DNA of 64,000 nucleotides. Origin: Tomocerus qinae. Its lineage: Eukaryota; Arthropoda; Collembola; Entomobryomorpha; Tomoceridae. The stretch spans positions 49,902,296-49,966,295 of the forward strand of contig CM034548.1 in assembly GCA_020055645.1 (NCBI GenBank), read 5' to 3'. This document shows, piece after piece, positions 15,001-27,000 of the stretch. The stretch's first letter is position 1; every line of letters begins with the position of its first letter. Under the pieces are notes generated by a model. It had not been told where the DNA came from. It did no database searches and was given only the letters and a program-made list of their open reading frames with translations. The translations under genes were made by a program, and so were the position numbers.

Positions 15001-18000
15001 ATCTCCAAAACTATTTGACTTACGGACTTGAAACTACCGCCAATCAACTCAGCATCATGTAATGCATCATGGCATGGTAGTATATTGTGTGTTTCCTAAC
15101 CCCCTTGTGGGGGTGTAGGGGAGGCTTAAGTTTGGAAACCCAATATCTCCAAAACTATTCGACGTACGGACTTGAAACTACCGCCAATCAACTCAGCATC
15201 ATGTAATGCATCATGGCATGGTAGTATATTGTGTGTTTCCTCACCCCCTTGTGGGGGTGTAAGGGAGGCTTAAGTTTGGAAACCCAATATATCCAAAACT
15301 AATCAACGTAGGGACTTAAAACTACCGCCAATCAACTCAACATCATGTAATGCATCGTGGCATGGTAGCATATTGTGTGTCACCACACCCACTGAGGGCT
15401 ACCCTGCTACCATGTCATGATGCATTACATGATGCTGAGTTGATGGACGGTAGTTTCAAGTCCGTACGTTGAGTAGTTTTGGAGATATTGGGTTCCCCTA
15501 CACCCCCCTCAGGGGGTGTGGTGACACACAATATACTACCATGCCATGATGCATTACATGATGCTGAGTGGATTGGCGGTAGCTTCACGTCCGTACGTTG
15601 AGTAGTTTTGGAGATATTGGCTTTCCAAACTTAAGCCTCTCCTATACCCCCCTCAGGGGGTGGAGTGATACACAATATACCACCATGCCATGATGCATTA
15701 CATGATGCTGAGTTGATTGGCGGTAGTTTCAAGTCCGTACGTCGAATAGTTTTGGAGATATTGGGTTTCCAAACTTAAGCCTCCCCTACACCCCCACAAG
15801 GGGGTTAGGAAACACACAATATACTACCATGCCATGATGCATTACATGATGCTGAGTTGATTGGCGGTAGTTTCAAGTCCGTAAGTCAAATAGTTTTGGA
15901 GATATTGGGTTTCCAAACTTAAGCCTCACCTACACCCCCCTCAGGGGGTGGGTGACACACAATACACCACCTTGCCATGATGCATTACATAATGCTGAGT
16001 TGTTTGGCGGTGGTTTAAAGTCTCTAGGCGTAATAAGTTTTGAGAAATTAAATATCCAAACTTATATCGCCCCCGCTTCCCCGGACAGGGGTTAATAAAT
16101 TTTGGACATGTAACCTTGTTCTTGCTTAGAAAGGAGATTTAAGATGATCTAGCATCTTTTATATTCAATATTTAGTCGATATGTGCCATTTTCAACCCAC
16201 AATGTTTGAATTATTGCTAATTTCAGGTTCACCGGTTTTTTTCGCGCCAAAATATTCGAATTGAATAAAATTTATACCTTGCCAGGATGAAGCACCTATC
16301 TATGCTATTTTAGAAAAAAACTAAAGAATTTTATGACTTACCGTTTGGTCACAATCTTTCTTCCCAATGGAAAAGCTTCCCCTTACCCCCCACGCCCCCT
16401 CTTATTTTTAAAAAAATTTTGAAGGTCCATTTCGTTAATTACTCTATTTTAGACATATGCTCAGCGATTTTGGTCGTAATCGGAGGGTGTCGGTGACACT
16501 TTCGGTGAAAATGGAAGTAGGAGCTCAGATAATGTTTCAGTCTCTATGTAAATTTCTGTCCGAGTCTGTGGAACCCTTGCCTTCTTTTTTTCATTTTCTT
16601 TGTCACTATCGTCACCGTCAGTGTTACAGTCACTATCCGTTTTGTATTGCAAACTAACAAATTTACTTGACCCTGACATGGTTCTTGTGTTCATTGAAAG
16701 GCAACTTGTAACAAAATACATGAAACACAAATACAGCAGACAAGAATCACAGACAACATGCTAATTACGAGATAACGTCAGAACCTAGAGCAATGACTTC
16801 AATTATCTGCATAACTAATAAATATGCATTCCTCCTGGCTATTACAGTTTCTACCTGGGTCTTCTTACATATTATTTATGTACAGGGATAGTACTAAGTT
16901 CCAATACACGTTTGTCGGCTAATAACTCAAAAACTAGAGCAGATAGAGAAATGGGAGTACTACCATTGGAAAGAGGCTGAACTAACTTAAAGATTGGTAT
17001 ATGACAAGTAATTATTTAAAAGTAATTAATAGTCAAAAAATAATGATGAACTAAAATTTAATTTATACATGGGAAACTATAGGGAACAAATACTCGACAT
17101 TAATTAACTTTTGTAAGTTGTAAAGAATGTTTCGTGTGTAAAAACTACTCGGAAGTGATTTGTCGTGTCAAGAATCAATTTTTGACCATAATATTATCCC
17201 CACATCACGCTATTATTAAAAGTGTAGTTAAAAAGTTTGAAGAAACTCGAAATGCAGTAGATGACCGAACGCGAGCTGGCCCCCCCCCCCCAATTGTCGT
17301 CCTCACAGAATAAAATAAAGTAAGAATTGAAAAGTCGGTACTCTAAGCCAAGTCAGTCCAGTCGAGCCATTTCTAAAAATTTAGGAATACGTGGGCTTAA
17401 TGTCCAAAAAGCATAAAGAAAAGTCTGTATCATTGTTACTGGCCTACCAATGTCCAGGAAGTAATCCCAGACAAATGAGACCAGTATTCAGTGACCGGCC
17501 ATTTTAACCAGCCAGCAGGCCGGCTAAAATGGGTAGCCGGCTGGCCAAAAAGCTTGTTAGCCAGCTAAAATCAAACTATAGGGTTCGGAGACCGGCCATT
17601 TTAGCCGGCCGGCTGGCTGGCTAATATGACTAGCCGACTGGTCATAAAGCTTTTAAGCCGGCTAAAATGGAACACTGAATGAGACTTCATCAAATCAACC
17701 GAGTCAACCGAGTGAATTCTGTAACGATTTCTTATCACTTCTTGCTGAAAAGTGTGGAGTGATGAGTGCAATTTTATAATCTCAATGAAATTTTTAATCG
17801 AAGGAATCAAGTGTACTGGACCAATCGAAACCACCATTTTACAGTGGAGAAATGTCTCAAGAGTTAGGGCATAAACTTTTTAACTACACTTTTAATAATA
17901 GCGTGATGTGGGGATAATATTATGGTCAAAAATTGATTCTTGACACGACAAATCACTTCCGAGTAGTTTTTACACACGAAACATTCTTTACAACTTACAA

Positions 18001-21000
18001 AAGTTAATTAATGTCGAGTATTTGTTCCCTATAGTTTCCCATGTAAAAATTAAATTTTAGTTCATCATTATTTTTTGACTATTAATTACTTTTAAATAAT
18101 TACTTGTCATATACCAATCTTTAAGTTAGTTCAGCCTCTTTCCAATGGTAGTACTCCCATTTCTCTACCTGATCTAGTTTTTGAGTTATTAGCCGACAAA
18201 CGTGTATTGGAACTTAGTACTATCCCTGTATGTCTCCCATACATATACATACTTCCCTACACATCCAAACGTTCAGCTCTTTTGAACACCATACCAGGTA
18301 AGACTAAATGTCAATAATTCCGCCATACAGAATTAAGGTGTGTACCATACGACTTAAAACGCACCCTTAATCTAGAGGGGGGTTTTTTTTTTACCTTAAC
18401 AGGCTGGTGAATCGCCTGCACCTCCAAAGCCTCTGCCATCAAAGAAGCCAAGAGACCGGTGGTCCTCATTGAGTGAGCTCTCAGCATTGTCACGATGCTC
18501 ATGGTCAGCTGGTCGATGGGGTTCAGCCAGGCATTAATGGCTGTGGACGCAGTGCTCACCAGATTCCAGTCCACTCTGTCCATAATATTAATCATATTAA
18601 AGCAATGCACGTTGGAACTCTATAACTCGATCAGGGCCGTCCCTAGGTTAAATGCCGCCCAGTGCAAAATAGAAAATGCCGCCCTTAATAAAAATTTTTA
18701 TTTCTGGTTAGCAATTTTACTTATGGGTCACATGTAGTAGTAATATAAACTTTAAAATTAATTGAACTTAAAATTAATTATAATGCAATAATGCCACCTC
18801 TCTCTTTTCCCTAAAAAGGGACACTGTTTATTTCTGTTTACAATGGTAACTAAAGAGAAACAAAAAACCAAAAAAATGCTTTTACATACATATCGGCATT
18901 TGTAATTAAATTCCCAATAACATCAGCAATTTATTTTGTGTCCTCCTTCATGTCGTTTGAAGGGCCAATTTCGGATACGGATGTTGTGTTCACCAGTACC
19001 GTATTTAGAAGTCGATTTCGGAGGGGGCAATGATATGATAAGACTATATATATTAGGCATATTCGCGCGAAGCGCGAAAAATTTTGGCTTTTTTTGTCTA
19101 AAATGAGTAAAAAAAAATAGCCTAAAAATCGCGCGAAGCGCGAATTTTTTTGGTATTTTGAGAAAAGAAAATTCCCTTCTTCTTGGATTTGGGGGGGGGG
19201 GTGCATTTGCCCCCAATGCCCCCCCTCAATAAGCGTTGGTGTTGTTTATTATTTAGATTATTTTTGTTCAGAGTTTTCAGGGCTACTTTCTTCATTACCG
19301 TCAATCTTTGGTACTTTTATCAAAAACTTATTCAACGAATTTTTCAAAGTGCCCAGTAATTCTTCTCCATACTGTCTTTTCCACCTATACTCGGCCCTAG
19401 ACAATTTATCACAACACCGTTTCTTTAGTGACATTAAAACTACATATAACAGTTTACTTCTAAAAACATTTATATTAAAGACTTAAATGCTCTTGTTCTT
19501 TATTTGCCATTTTTAAATTCAATTAATCTAACTCAGTCTTTTGTTTTTGCGCTCATGTCTCATCATCATCACAGTAATCAATCATCACCTTATTTTGGTT
19601 TGCTATAACAAATACAAGATCAAGGATTTCTTGCGACTAAAATATTTCTCTAATTCCTATTCAGATTATAATATTCTATAGTTCCCTTCAACGAAAGTAG
19701 CTAAAATCGATTAAAAAGCTAATAACGCTAATAAAATTCTCATCTCCTTACTGCGCATGCGAAACGGATAGATTTTTGCGGCGCGAAAGGCTAATTTATC
19801 GCCGAAACTTTATCTACTCCAACGTGGATAAAAAAAGGGATTATTTTACCTTTCCGCTACAAATTTAAGTTCCCAGTGCTTTTTAAATGTGCGCGCTTAG
19901 AAGTTCAGGGTTCAGCACTATTATTAGCTGTTAATAAAAAATGCCCTTCAACGACCTAGCTAAATAATTTGTTATATCCAATAAGCTAAAATAGTTGTTG
20001 CCCTGATACTGAAGGGTGCTTATTTTTATCCAATATTTTAACTTTTCTAATTTCAATAAAGTGCCAAATTATATAGTCTACACCTAAAATTTTGCCGCCC
20101 TCTAAAATTTGCCGCCCAGTGCGGGTGCACGGGTGGCACATGCCTCGGGACGGCCCTGAACTCGATTCAACTTTTTCAGCCACGTCACTTTTGAGAAAAT
20201 AGCCCAGGAGTGAAGAAAGTGTACAGGTTTGGTTCCTACTTTTGGGACGGTCAACAATTTCGAGGTTGATGAACTGAATCGAGTTAATTTTATAATTGAT
20301 GTTTTTATGAGCATACGCTCTGTAAAGACAAGATGGATTAAAAACGAAAATACATACCATCAAGGAAGATATAAATAACTACCAAATGAAAAAGGGAATA
20401 AATAAGTCATGCTAAGAGCCATAAGAAAGAACCTGGTATAGTCGATTTTGCGTGTGATGGGAGTCTGGGGCGGAGCGGCAAAGTTGTACCACATGACTTT
20501 GAACTCGATGACGCAGGAGACGGAGGCGGCCTCTGTCTTCTTGGCTCCTTCCTGCTCTGCACTGTCTGGGAAGGGGGGCTTCCCGGAGTGGCCACTCTCG
20601 TCCAGGTTGTCCTTGCTGGAGTCGATGAGAGTGTTGTCTTTGTCGAGGGTAAATGTCTCCACAGTGGAAGTCAGGTTGGGCGTGGACGTCCGGTCATTGT
20701 AGTTGTACTCGTTGCACAGCGTTACACTCACAGTCTCTTCCTTTTCTTCCGGCTTTGGAGACGTCTCTGTGTTCTTCACGCCCTGCAGTTCAACTAATTT
20801 TACTACCATCTCCCACATTACATTTTCCGTCTCATCATCTCTATATATAATCGTAGACTTCAATAAATTTACCTGTGGTAATATGTACGTGTGGTAGGGA
20901 GAACCTAGGGAACCTGCATATATTACGTAACGCAAATCCTCCTCCCCATGTGTAACGCAAGTGTTGACTGCAACACTTTTGGGTATCTCCTCCTCCCATC

Positions 21001-24000
21001 AACTGCCCACGTAAATATATGCAGGCTCCTTAAAAGCAAAAAAAACAAAATGCGCAAGCCCAATTCCTCTAAACCAACGAAATGAGTCGTTTCACGTTTC
21101 ATATTATTATTATAACGTCTATATAAAAATAGAAATTTACATAAGAAGGTTGAATGGAGAGTGGGGATCGAATGGAAATGATTAGCGAAAGGGAACATTT
21201 CGTAATGATCGTAATGTGCGTATTAAATAGCATTTCAAAACTTCTAACCCAAATTGGTTCTGCTATAATATCTACAGACTTATTCAACATTTTTTAATAG
21301 AGCTGGGTTTACTTTTTACTACCCTCTTAAATCTTTTGTGTCAATTGGGAATGTTGGGATATTTTTTTGTAGAATTAAATAACAGTACTGGGAGCCACTA
21401 TTTATTCTTCAAAAATATTTATTCGTAAGTTGACTTCATGCGGTTTGTACGTTTTTCCAAAATCCTAGAGGGAATCTTATTATTTCGATTTTAAAAGGAA
21501 GCTTTTTGGTAACTTTGTGGGAGGTTTTTCGAAAATAGTCTTTCATTGTTCCCTATATTTGATGCTATGATCTACAGTTTAGTATTAATTTAAATGTACT
21601 TTGCATTTACAAAGTTAACATAACAACCTAATGGGATGTTTTCGAAATTGTTTTTATTACTGTGTTGGGTGGCCTGGTGAATTTCTCTTGAGTGCTAGAT
21701 TTGCCCCTTAGCTGGGTTCACTAGTCTCTATATATAATCGTAGACTTGATAAATTTACCTGTCTATATATATATATATATATGTATATGTACGTATATGT
21801 ATATATATATATGTACGTGTGGTAGGGAGAACCTAGGGAACCTGCATATATTACGTAAAGCAAACCCCCCCTCCCACATGTGTAACGTCTAAGTGCTGAC
21901 TTCAACACTTTTGAGTACCTCCTCCTCCCATCAACTCCAAACGTAATATATGCATGTTCCCTAAAAGCAAAAGAGCAAAATGCGCAAGCCCAATTCCTCT
22001 AAACCAACGAAATGAGTCGTTTCACGTTTCAAAATATTATTATAACGTCTAAATAAAAATAGAAATTTACATTTAGAGTGGGGATCGAATGGAAATTATT
22101 AGCGAATGGGAACATTTCGTAATGATCGTAATGTGCGTATTAAATAGCATTTCAAAACTTCTAAACCAAATTGGTTCTGCTTTAATTTCGAAAAACTTAT
22201 TCAACATTTTTTAATAGAGCCGAGTTTACTTTTAACTACCCCGTTAATTCCTTTGTGCCAGTTGGGATATCTTTTTGTAGAATTAAATAGCAGTACTGGG
22301 AGCCACTAATTTATTCTTAAAAAATACTTATTGTAAGTTGTACTTATGGGATTTGTACGTTTTTCCAAAATCCTAGAGGGAATCTTATTTTTTCGATTTT
22401 AAAAAGGAGCTTTTTGGTAACTTTGTGGGAGTTTTTTCGAAAATAGTCTTTCATTGTTCTCTGTATTTGATGCTACGTTCTACAGTTATTATTTTGGTGT
22501 AGGAAATTTCTTTTTATCAGGAAGTTGGGATGCAACTAATTTTTCCAACCACTGTAGAAAATAAAAGTGTATTAATTTAAATGTACTTTGTATTTAAAAA
22601 GTTTACATAACAACCTAACATAATGGGATGTTTTCGAAATTGTTTTTATTACTGTGATGGGTGGCCTGCTGAATTTCTCTTGAGTGCTAGATTTACCCCC
22701 CTTAGCTGGGTTCACTAGTAACTTATAAACTTATAATATATCAAATCTGGGACTTTGATGACTTGGGGACAGACTATTGTGTTACTTAGCATTAGCGGTA
22801 TGGCTCAAGAAATTAGAACAAAGAAAGAAGAAAGAGTTACCAAACAGAAATCTCACTGGAGACCCAAAAATTAGTTACTAGTATGTAACTGGTTGTTGTC
22901 GGCTGCATAGTGACCAAATTGTTAGGTATCAACGTCTGTTTGGTAACCACAGGCTGAAAATTTGCGCAGATAAGTTCTCCCTTTAGTAGCCCCCTTTTAT
23001 AACATCTAAAACTTCCACAATGCCATACTATTTATATGGCATTTTGAAAGTTTTAGATTCCCACGACAATAATTGGTTATTGTGTTGCGGAAATTGAATT
23101 TAGTAAATGGCATATTGTTAGACGTAAACGTAAATGCATTTTAAAAAGAGCGTTGAAAATCCAATGGATATTCTAGAAGTATTGCATTCCATTGCTGACG
23201 GTGGGTAAATCCAAAAATAGGATGAAATATGTAGAGAACATGAGAAATACGATGAGCTGGAGGGAGGTACCTTAAGAGAGATGCCTTCGAGACCGCACTC
23301 GCACATGATGAAACCCAATTTCTCGTCTGGACATTTGTTGACACTCTGCGAGGCATGCGGCTCTTTCTCGTTGTCCACTTTCACTGCCTCTTCCACATTT
23401 CCACTCGAAGAGGAGTTGACCATCGACTCCTTTGCTGTGTTCCGACTCGAGTCAGAACTTTCTTTCAGATCTTGAAGACCGTTAGGGATTTTGGCAAAGC
23501 GAAATAACACCTGCAAAATCAATTTGTTATCACTCCATACTCCATATACTTATTACGAACGCCACATTACTTTTCTGAATAGACCTCGCGAACAATGGGA
23601 TTAAAAGATAAAAAGACAATGAAAGCCCTCGCTCGACTCGGCTCACCGAGGCATATGCGTACCTATTGAAAGAGTGCACAGTGGGTTTAAGTCATAAGAA
23701 AAGTGGACATAACGGCGCAGTGTAATGAGTAAGGAGTAGGGACGAGGAGATGGTTGAAGAGCATGAATTACACATTGTAAAGTGGCACACAAATAAATAA
23801 AGCACAAAACACTCAGAAATTAAACAATTAAAATTTATTTTTTAATCAATATTTTTAAAAATTATAGAGCGAATTGTTTTTAAAAACGAAAACTCACACA
23901 AAAAACATTTTCCCATAAAAGCCAAATATTTCGACAAACTCGTACAAAAATTGACGATTTCGTTTAAATGTGAGATGTTTAGACCAGTTCACACATAAAA

Positions 24001-27000
24001 CGAAGTTTTAGTATAAATGCGAATTGTTTGGTCAAACTCGAACTTAAAATGGCGATTTTGCAAAAATACGAATTGTTTCGGCAAACTCGTACAAAAAGCG
24101 TAAATTTCGTACAATTGCGAATTGTTTAGACCAATTCGCAACAAAAACGAAGTTTTCGTATGAATGCGAATTGTTTACACCAATTCGCACTAAAAACGAC
24201 ATTTTCGCAAAAATACGAATTTTCTCGGCTAACTCATGCAAAAAAATTAAAATCGTGTAATTGAGAATTTTCTCGGCTAACTCGTGCAAAAAAATTAAAT
24301 TCGTGTAATTGAGTTTGCTGAAACAACTCGCATTCATATAAAAACTTCGTTTTTGTTGCGAATTGGTCTAAACAATTCGCAATTGTACGAAATTTACGCT
24401 TTCTGTACGAGTTTGCCGAAACAATTCGTATTTTTGCAAAATCGCCATTTTAAGTTCGAGTTTGACCAAACAATTCGCATTTATACTAAAACTTCGTTTT
24501 ATGTGTGAACTGGTCTAAACATCTCACATTTAAACGAAATCGTCAATTTTTGTACGAGTTTGTCGAAATATTTGGCTTTTATGGGAAAATGTTTTTTGTG
24601 TGAGTTTTCGTTTTTAAAAACAATTCGCTTTATAATTTTTAAAAATATTGATTAAAAAATAAATTTTAATTGTTTAATTTCTGAGTGTTTTGTGCTTTAT
24701 TTATTTGTGTGCCACTTTACAATGTGTAATTTATGCTCTTCAACCATCTCCTAGTCCCTACTCCTTACTCATTACACTGCGCCGTTATGTCCACTTTTCT
24801 TATGACTTAAACCCACTGTGCACTCTTTCAATAGGTACGCATATGCCTCGGTGAGCCGAGTCGAGCGAGGGCTTTCATTGTCTTTTTAACTTTTAATCCC
24901 ATTGTTCGCGAGGTCTATTCAGAAAAGTAATGTGGCGTTCGTAATAACGATTAACGACAATTTTGGATATTTATTTATTTAGCGCCAATGGTCAATTAGA
25001 CTCTAATTGTAACATCCGAGTGCATATGACTACATAGAAGTGATACCTGAAATGTGTGATTTGTGACTCACCTTGGAATACTGGTTTGGTATGGCTGTGA
25101 TGACAGCTTCTCGTAAAATAGAGCTATCGTTCTTCAATCTGTAAATCAATGAACATCCATCCATCACAATATTCTCGTTAATTTCAAAATGGGAATTACC
25201 TTCGGAGCTGAGCATGGAGACGATGGATATCAAAGGATGTAGAAATCAGTTCTGACTGCTTCTCCGAGTTCTCAATGAAGACGGGCTCTGACAGCATCGA
25301 GTCACTCGTCGAAACCTTACTTTTCCGCTTCTTTTGAGTCTTGGGAAGAATGGCTGGGCGATGGAGAACCTGAACTGACTTTTTCACTTTCTCCCGAAAC
25401 AGGAAATGGATGTGGGTCTTCTCAATGGCCACAGCCAGAAGAGACACACACATCAAATCTCGGATATTGTCCAGAGCTGAAAATGAAATCACTTCCTCCA
25501 CAACACTAGCTTGCAAAAGGGTAATATTGATCTGCAACAGAATTTATTAATTTTTAATAATTAAAGTGCGCTTCGTGGTAGCTTTTGTTCTGAATGTTAA
25601 ACTAGAGATTTTGGAAAAGAAATTAGACCGATTTGTTGATTTAGACTATCAAAATGAGCGTTAAATTTTCAGTGACTCTAGGAACCGACAAATCCTACCG
25701 GTCTCATTCCTTTTCCAACTACAATAGGTCATTCAGTTGGATTGCTGTAACACGAATACTAATATCAAGTTTTTTCCAATGCAAAATCGGGCGTTTTTCC
25801 CTAACTTTTAGAAAACTGAAAATTTTCGAAACAATTTTGTAGTGGAGAAAAACTTGCTTCGTGATACGTCTCGTTTGGGGCAATTCAACCATTTATGAAG
25901 GGTTGAATGAGTTAGAATGACCTTTGGTAGAGAGATTGAGCCTTGAATTGCAGTTTGAGTGACTTCTTCGAAAAGATTGGAATGAATGGGACTTGTCTCC
26001 TCGGCCCTGATGGCCGTATTTCTTTTGCTGTTCTGAATGCGAGTGAGCAGAATGGATTTTTCCTTCTTGAGCAGATTGGCTTTCTCCACACGAGAGATGC
26101 ACTCACTGTGCAAATGGTTGACAACGCTGAGCGGGTGGAGGAGAGACAGAGACGGCGTCAGAGCTTCGATGAACCTGAAGAGAGGGAACATTATGTAGGA
26201 CAATACGTTAATAATATTTCCTACGGAGGAATACGTACTTCTGCACGGCCTCCAGCAACATGGGCGACACCATCACGTTGATGTCATTCTTGGTGCGGAC
26301 GATCACAGTTGTACATTCGGAAGACATGTTATTAGCAATGGTGTCCGCGTCGGAGAACAAAATGGCCTGGTAGAAGTCATCGTCAGGACTCCGATCAAAG
26401 TTCTCACGGAGCGGGTTTTTCTGAGAGAAGTGAGAGGCAGTTCCAGTAGGAGTTTCCCAGAAATGTGTCTGCGATGGAGTGTTGATACTCGACGAAGGGG
26501 GTGGCGTCATTTTGAACGACTCTGTCATTCCGTCAACATCAACCATTGCCAACGTCGTGAACCCATCTACCAGTGGCTCAAAGTAAGGCGTGTATTTTGA
26601 ACCTGCAAAACAAATAAATACTTGTAGTGCATATACTCCACCATTTTATCTAAACCATGCGAAGCCATGTAGTCTGATATAATCATTGACATTGGCACTA
26701 ACTAGATCTACTGTTGCACTACCAGTTTATAATCATGTCAAATCCCTCAGACATTTATTCCTTCTTTTTATCATATTATTCCACAACTTTAACACCAATC
26801 TCTGGAATAGTTTCGTATTTAGTATTTGTAAGACAAATTCAACCAAGCGATTTGCATTGTCACGAATATGTATAACTAGTTGAATCCTAGCACATAAAAT
26901 GTGCTAGAAAAATGTTGAAATCAGTAAATTTCTAGCGACTGCGCATTGGTCCGAATTTCATAGACCGTTGATTGGACTCAGTATACTGATAATCTAGTCC

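Larger units (their letters stand above)
16883..18228. mobile_element. Tc1/mariner-type element with 353-bp inverted repeats and a decayed transposase
   Basis: Arms 16883-17235 and 17876-18228 are near-perfect inverted copies starting CAGGGATAGTACT, with TA on both outer sides (16881-16882, 18229-18230). Just inside the left arm the plus strand reads SVVKKFEETRNAVDDRTRAG followed by PPP, like the helix-turn-helix and linker of Tc1/mariner transposases, then KPSQSSRAISKNLGIRGL after a stop. It is inactive and carries a nested hAT MITE. Confidence 0.85.
18632..20158. mobile_element. 1.5-kb hAT-type element
   Basis: Ends CAGGGCCGTCCC and GGGACGGCCCTG are perfect inverted repeats, flanked by the 8-bp duplication AACTCGAT (18624-18631 and 20159-20166), as expected for hAT. 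GCCGCCCAGTGC occurs near both ends in the same orientation. It contains a short transposase-like frame and a nested GC-palindrome repeat. It lies in BLTP1 intron 28. Confidence 0.9.

Noticed and set aside
16461..16730. Acidic frame KTDSDCNTDGDDSDKEN next to the foldback
   Set aside because: It overlaps the end of the foldback arm and has no recognisable domain or partner; chance is likelier.
20448..20897. Plus-strand frames over exon 28
   Set aside because: Shadows of the minus-strand exon with splice borders.
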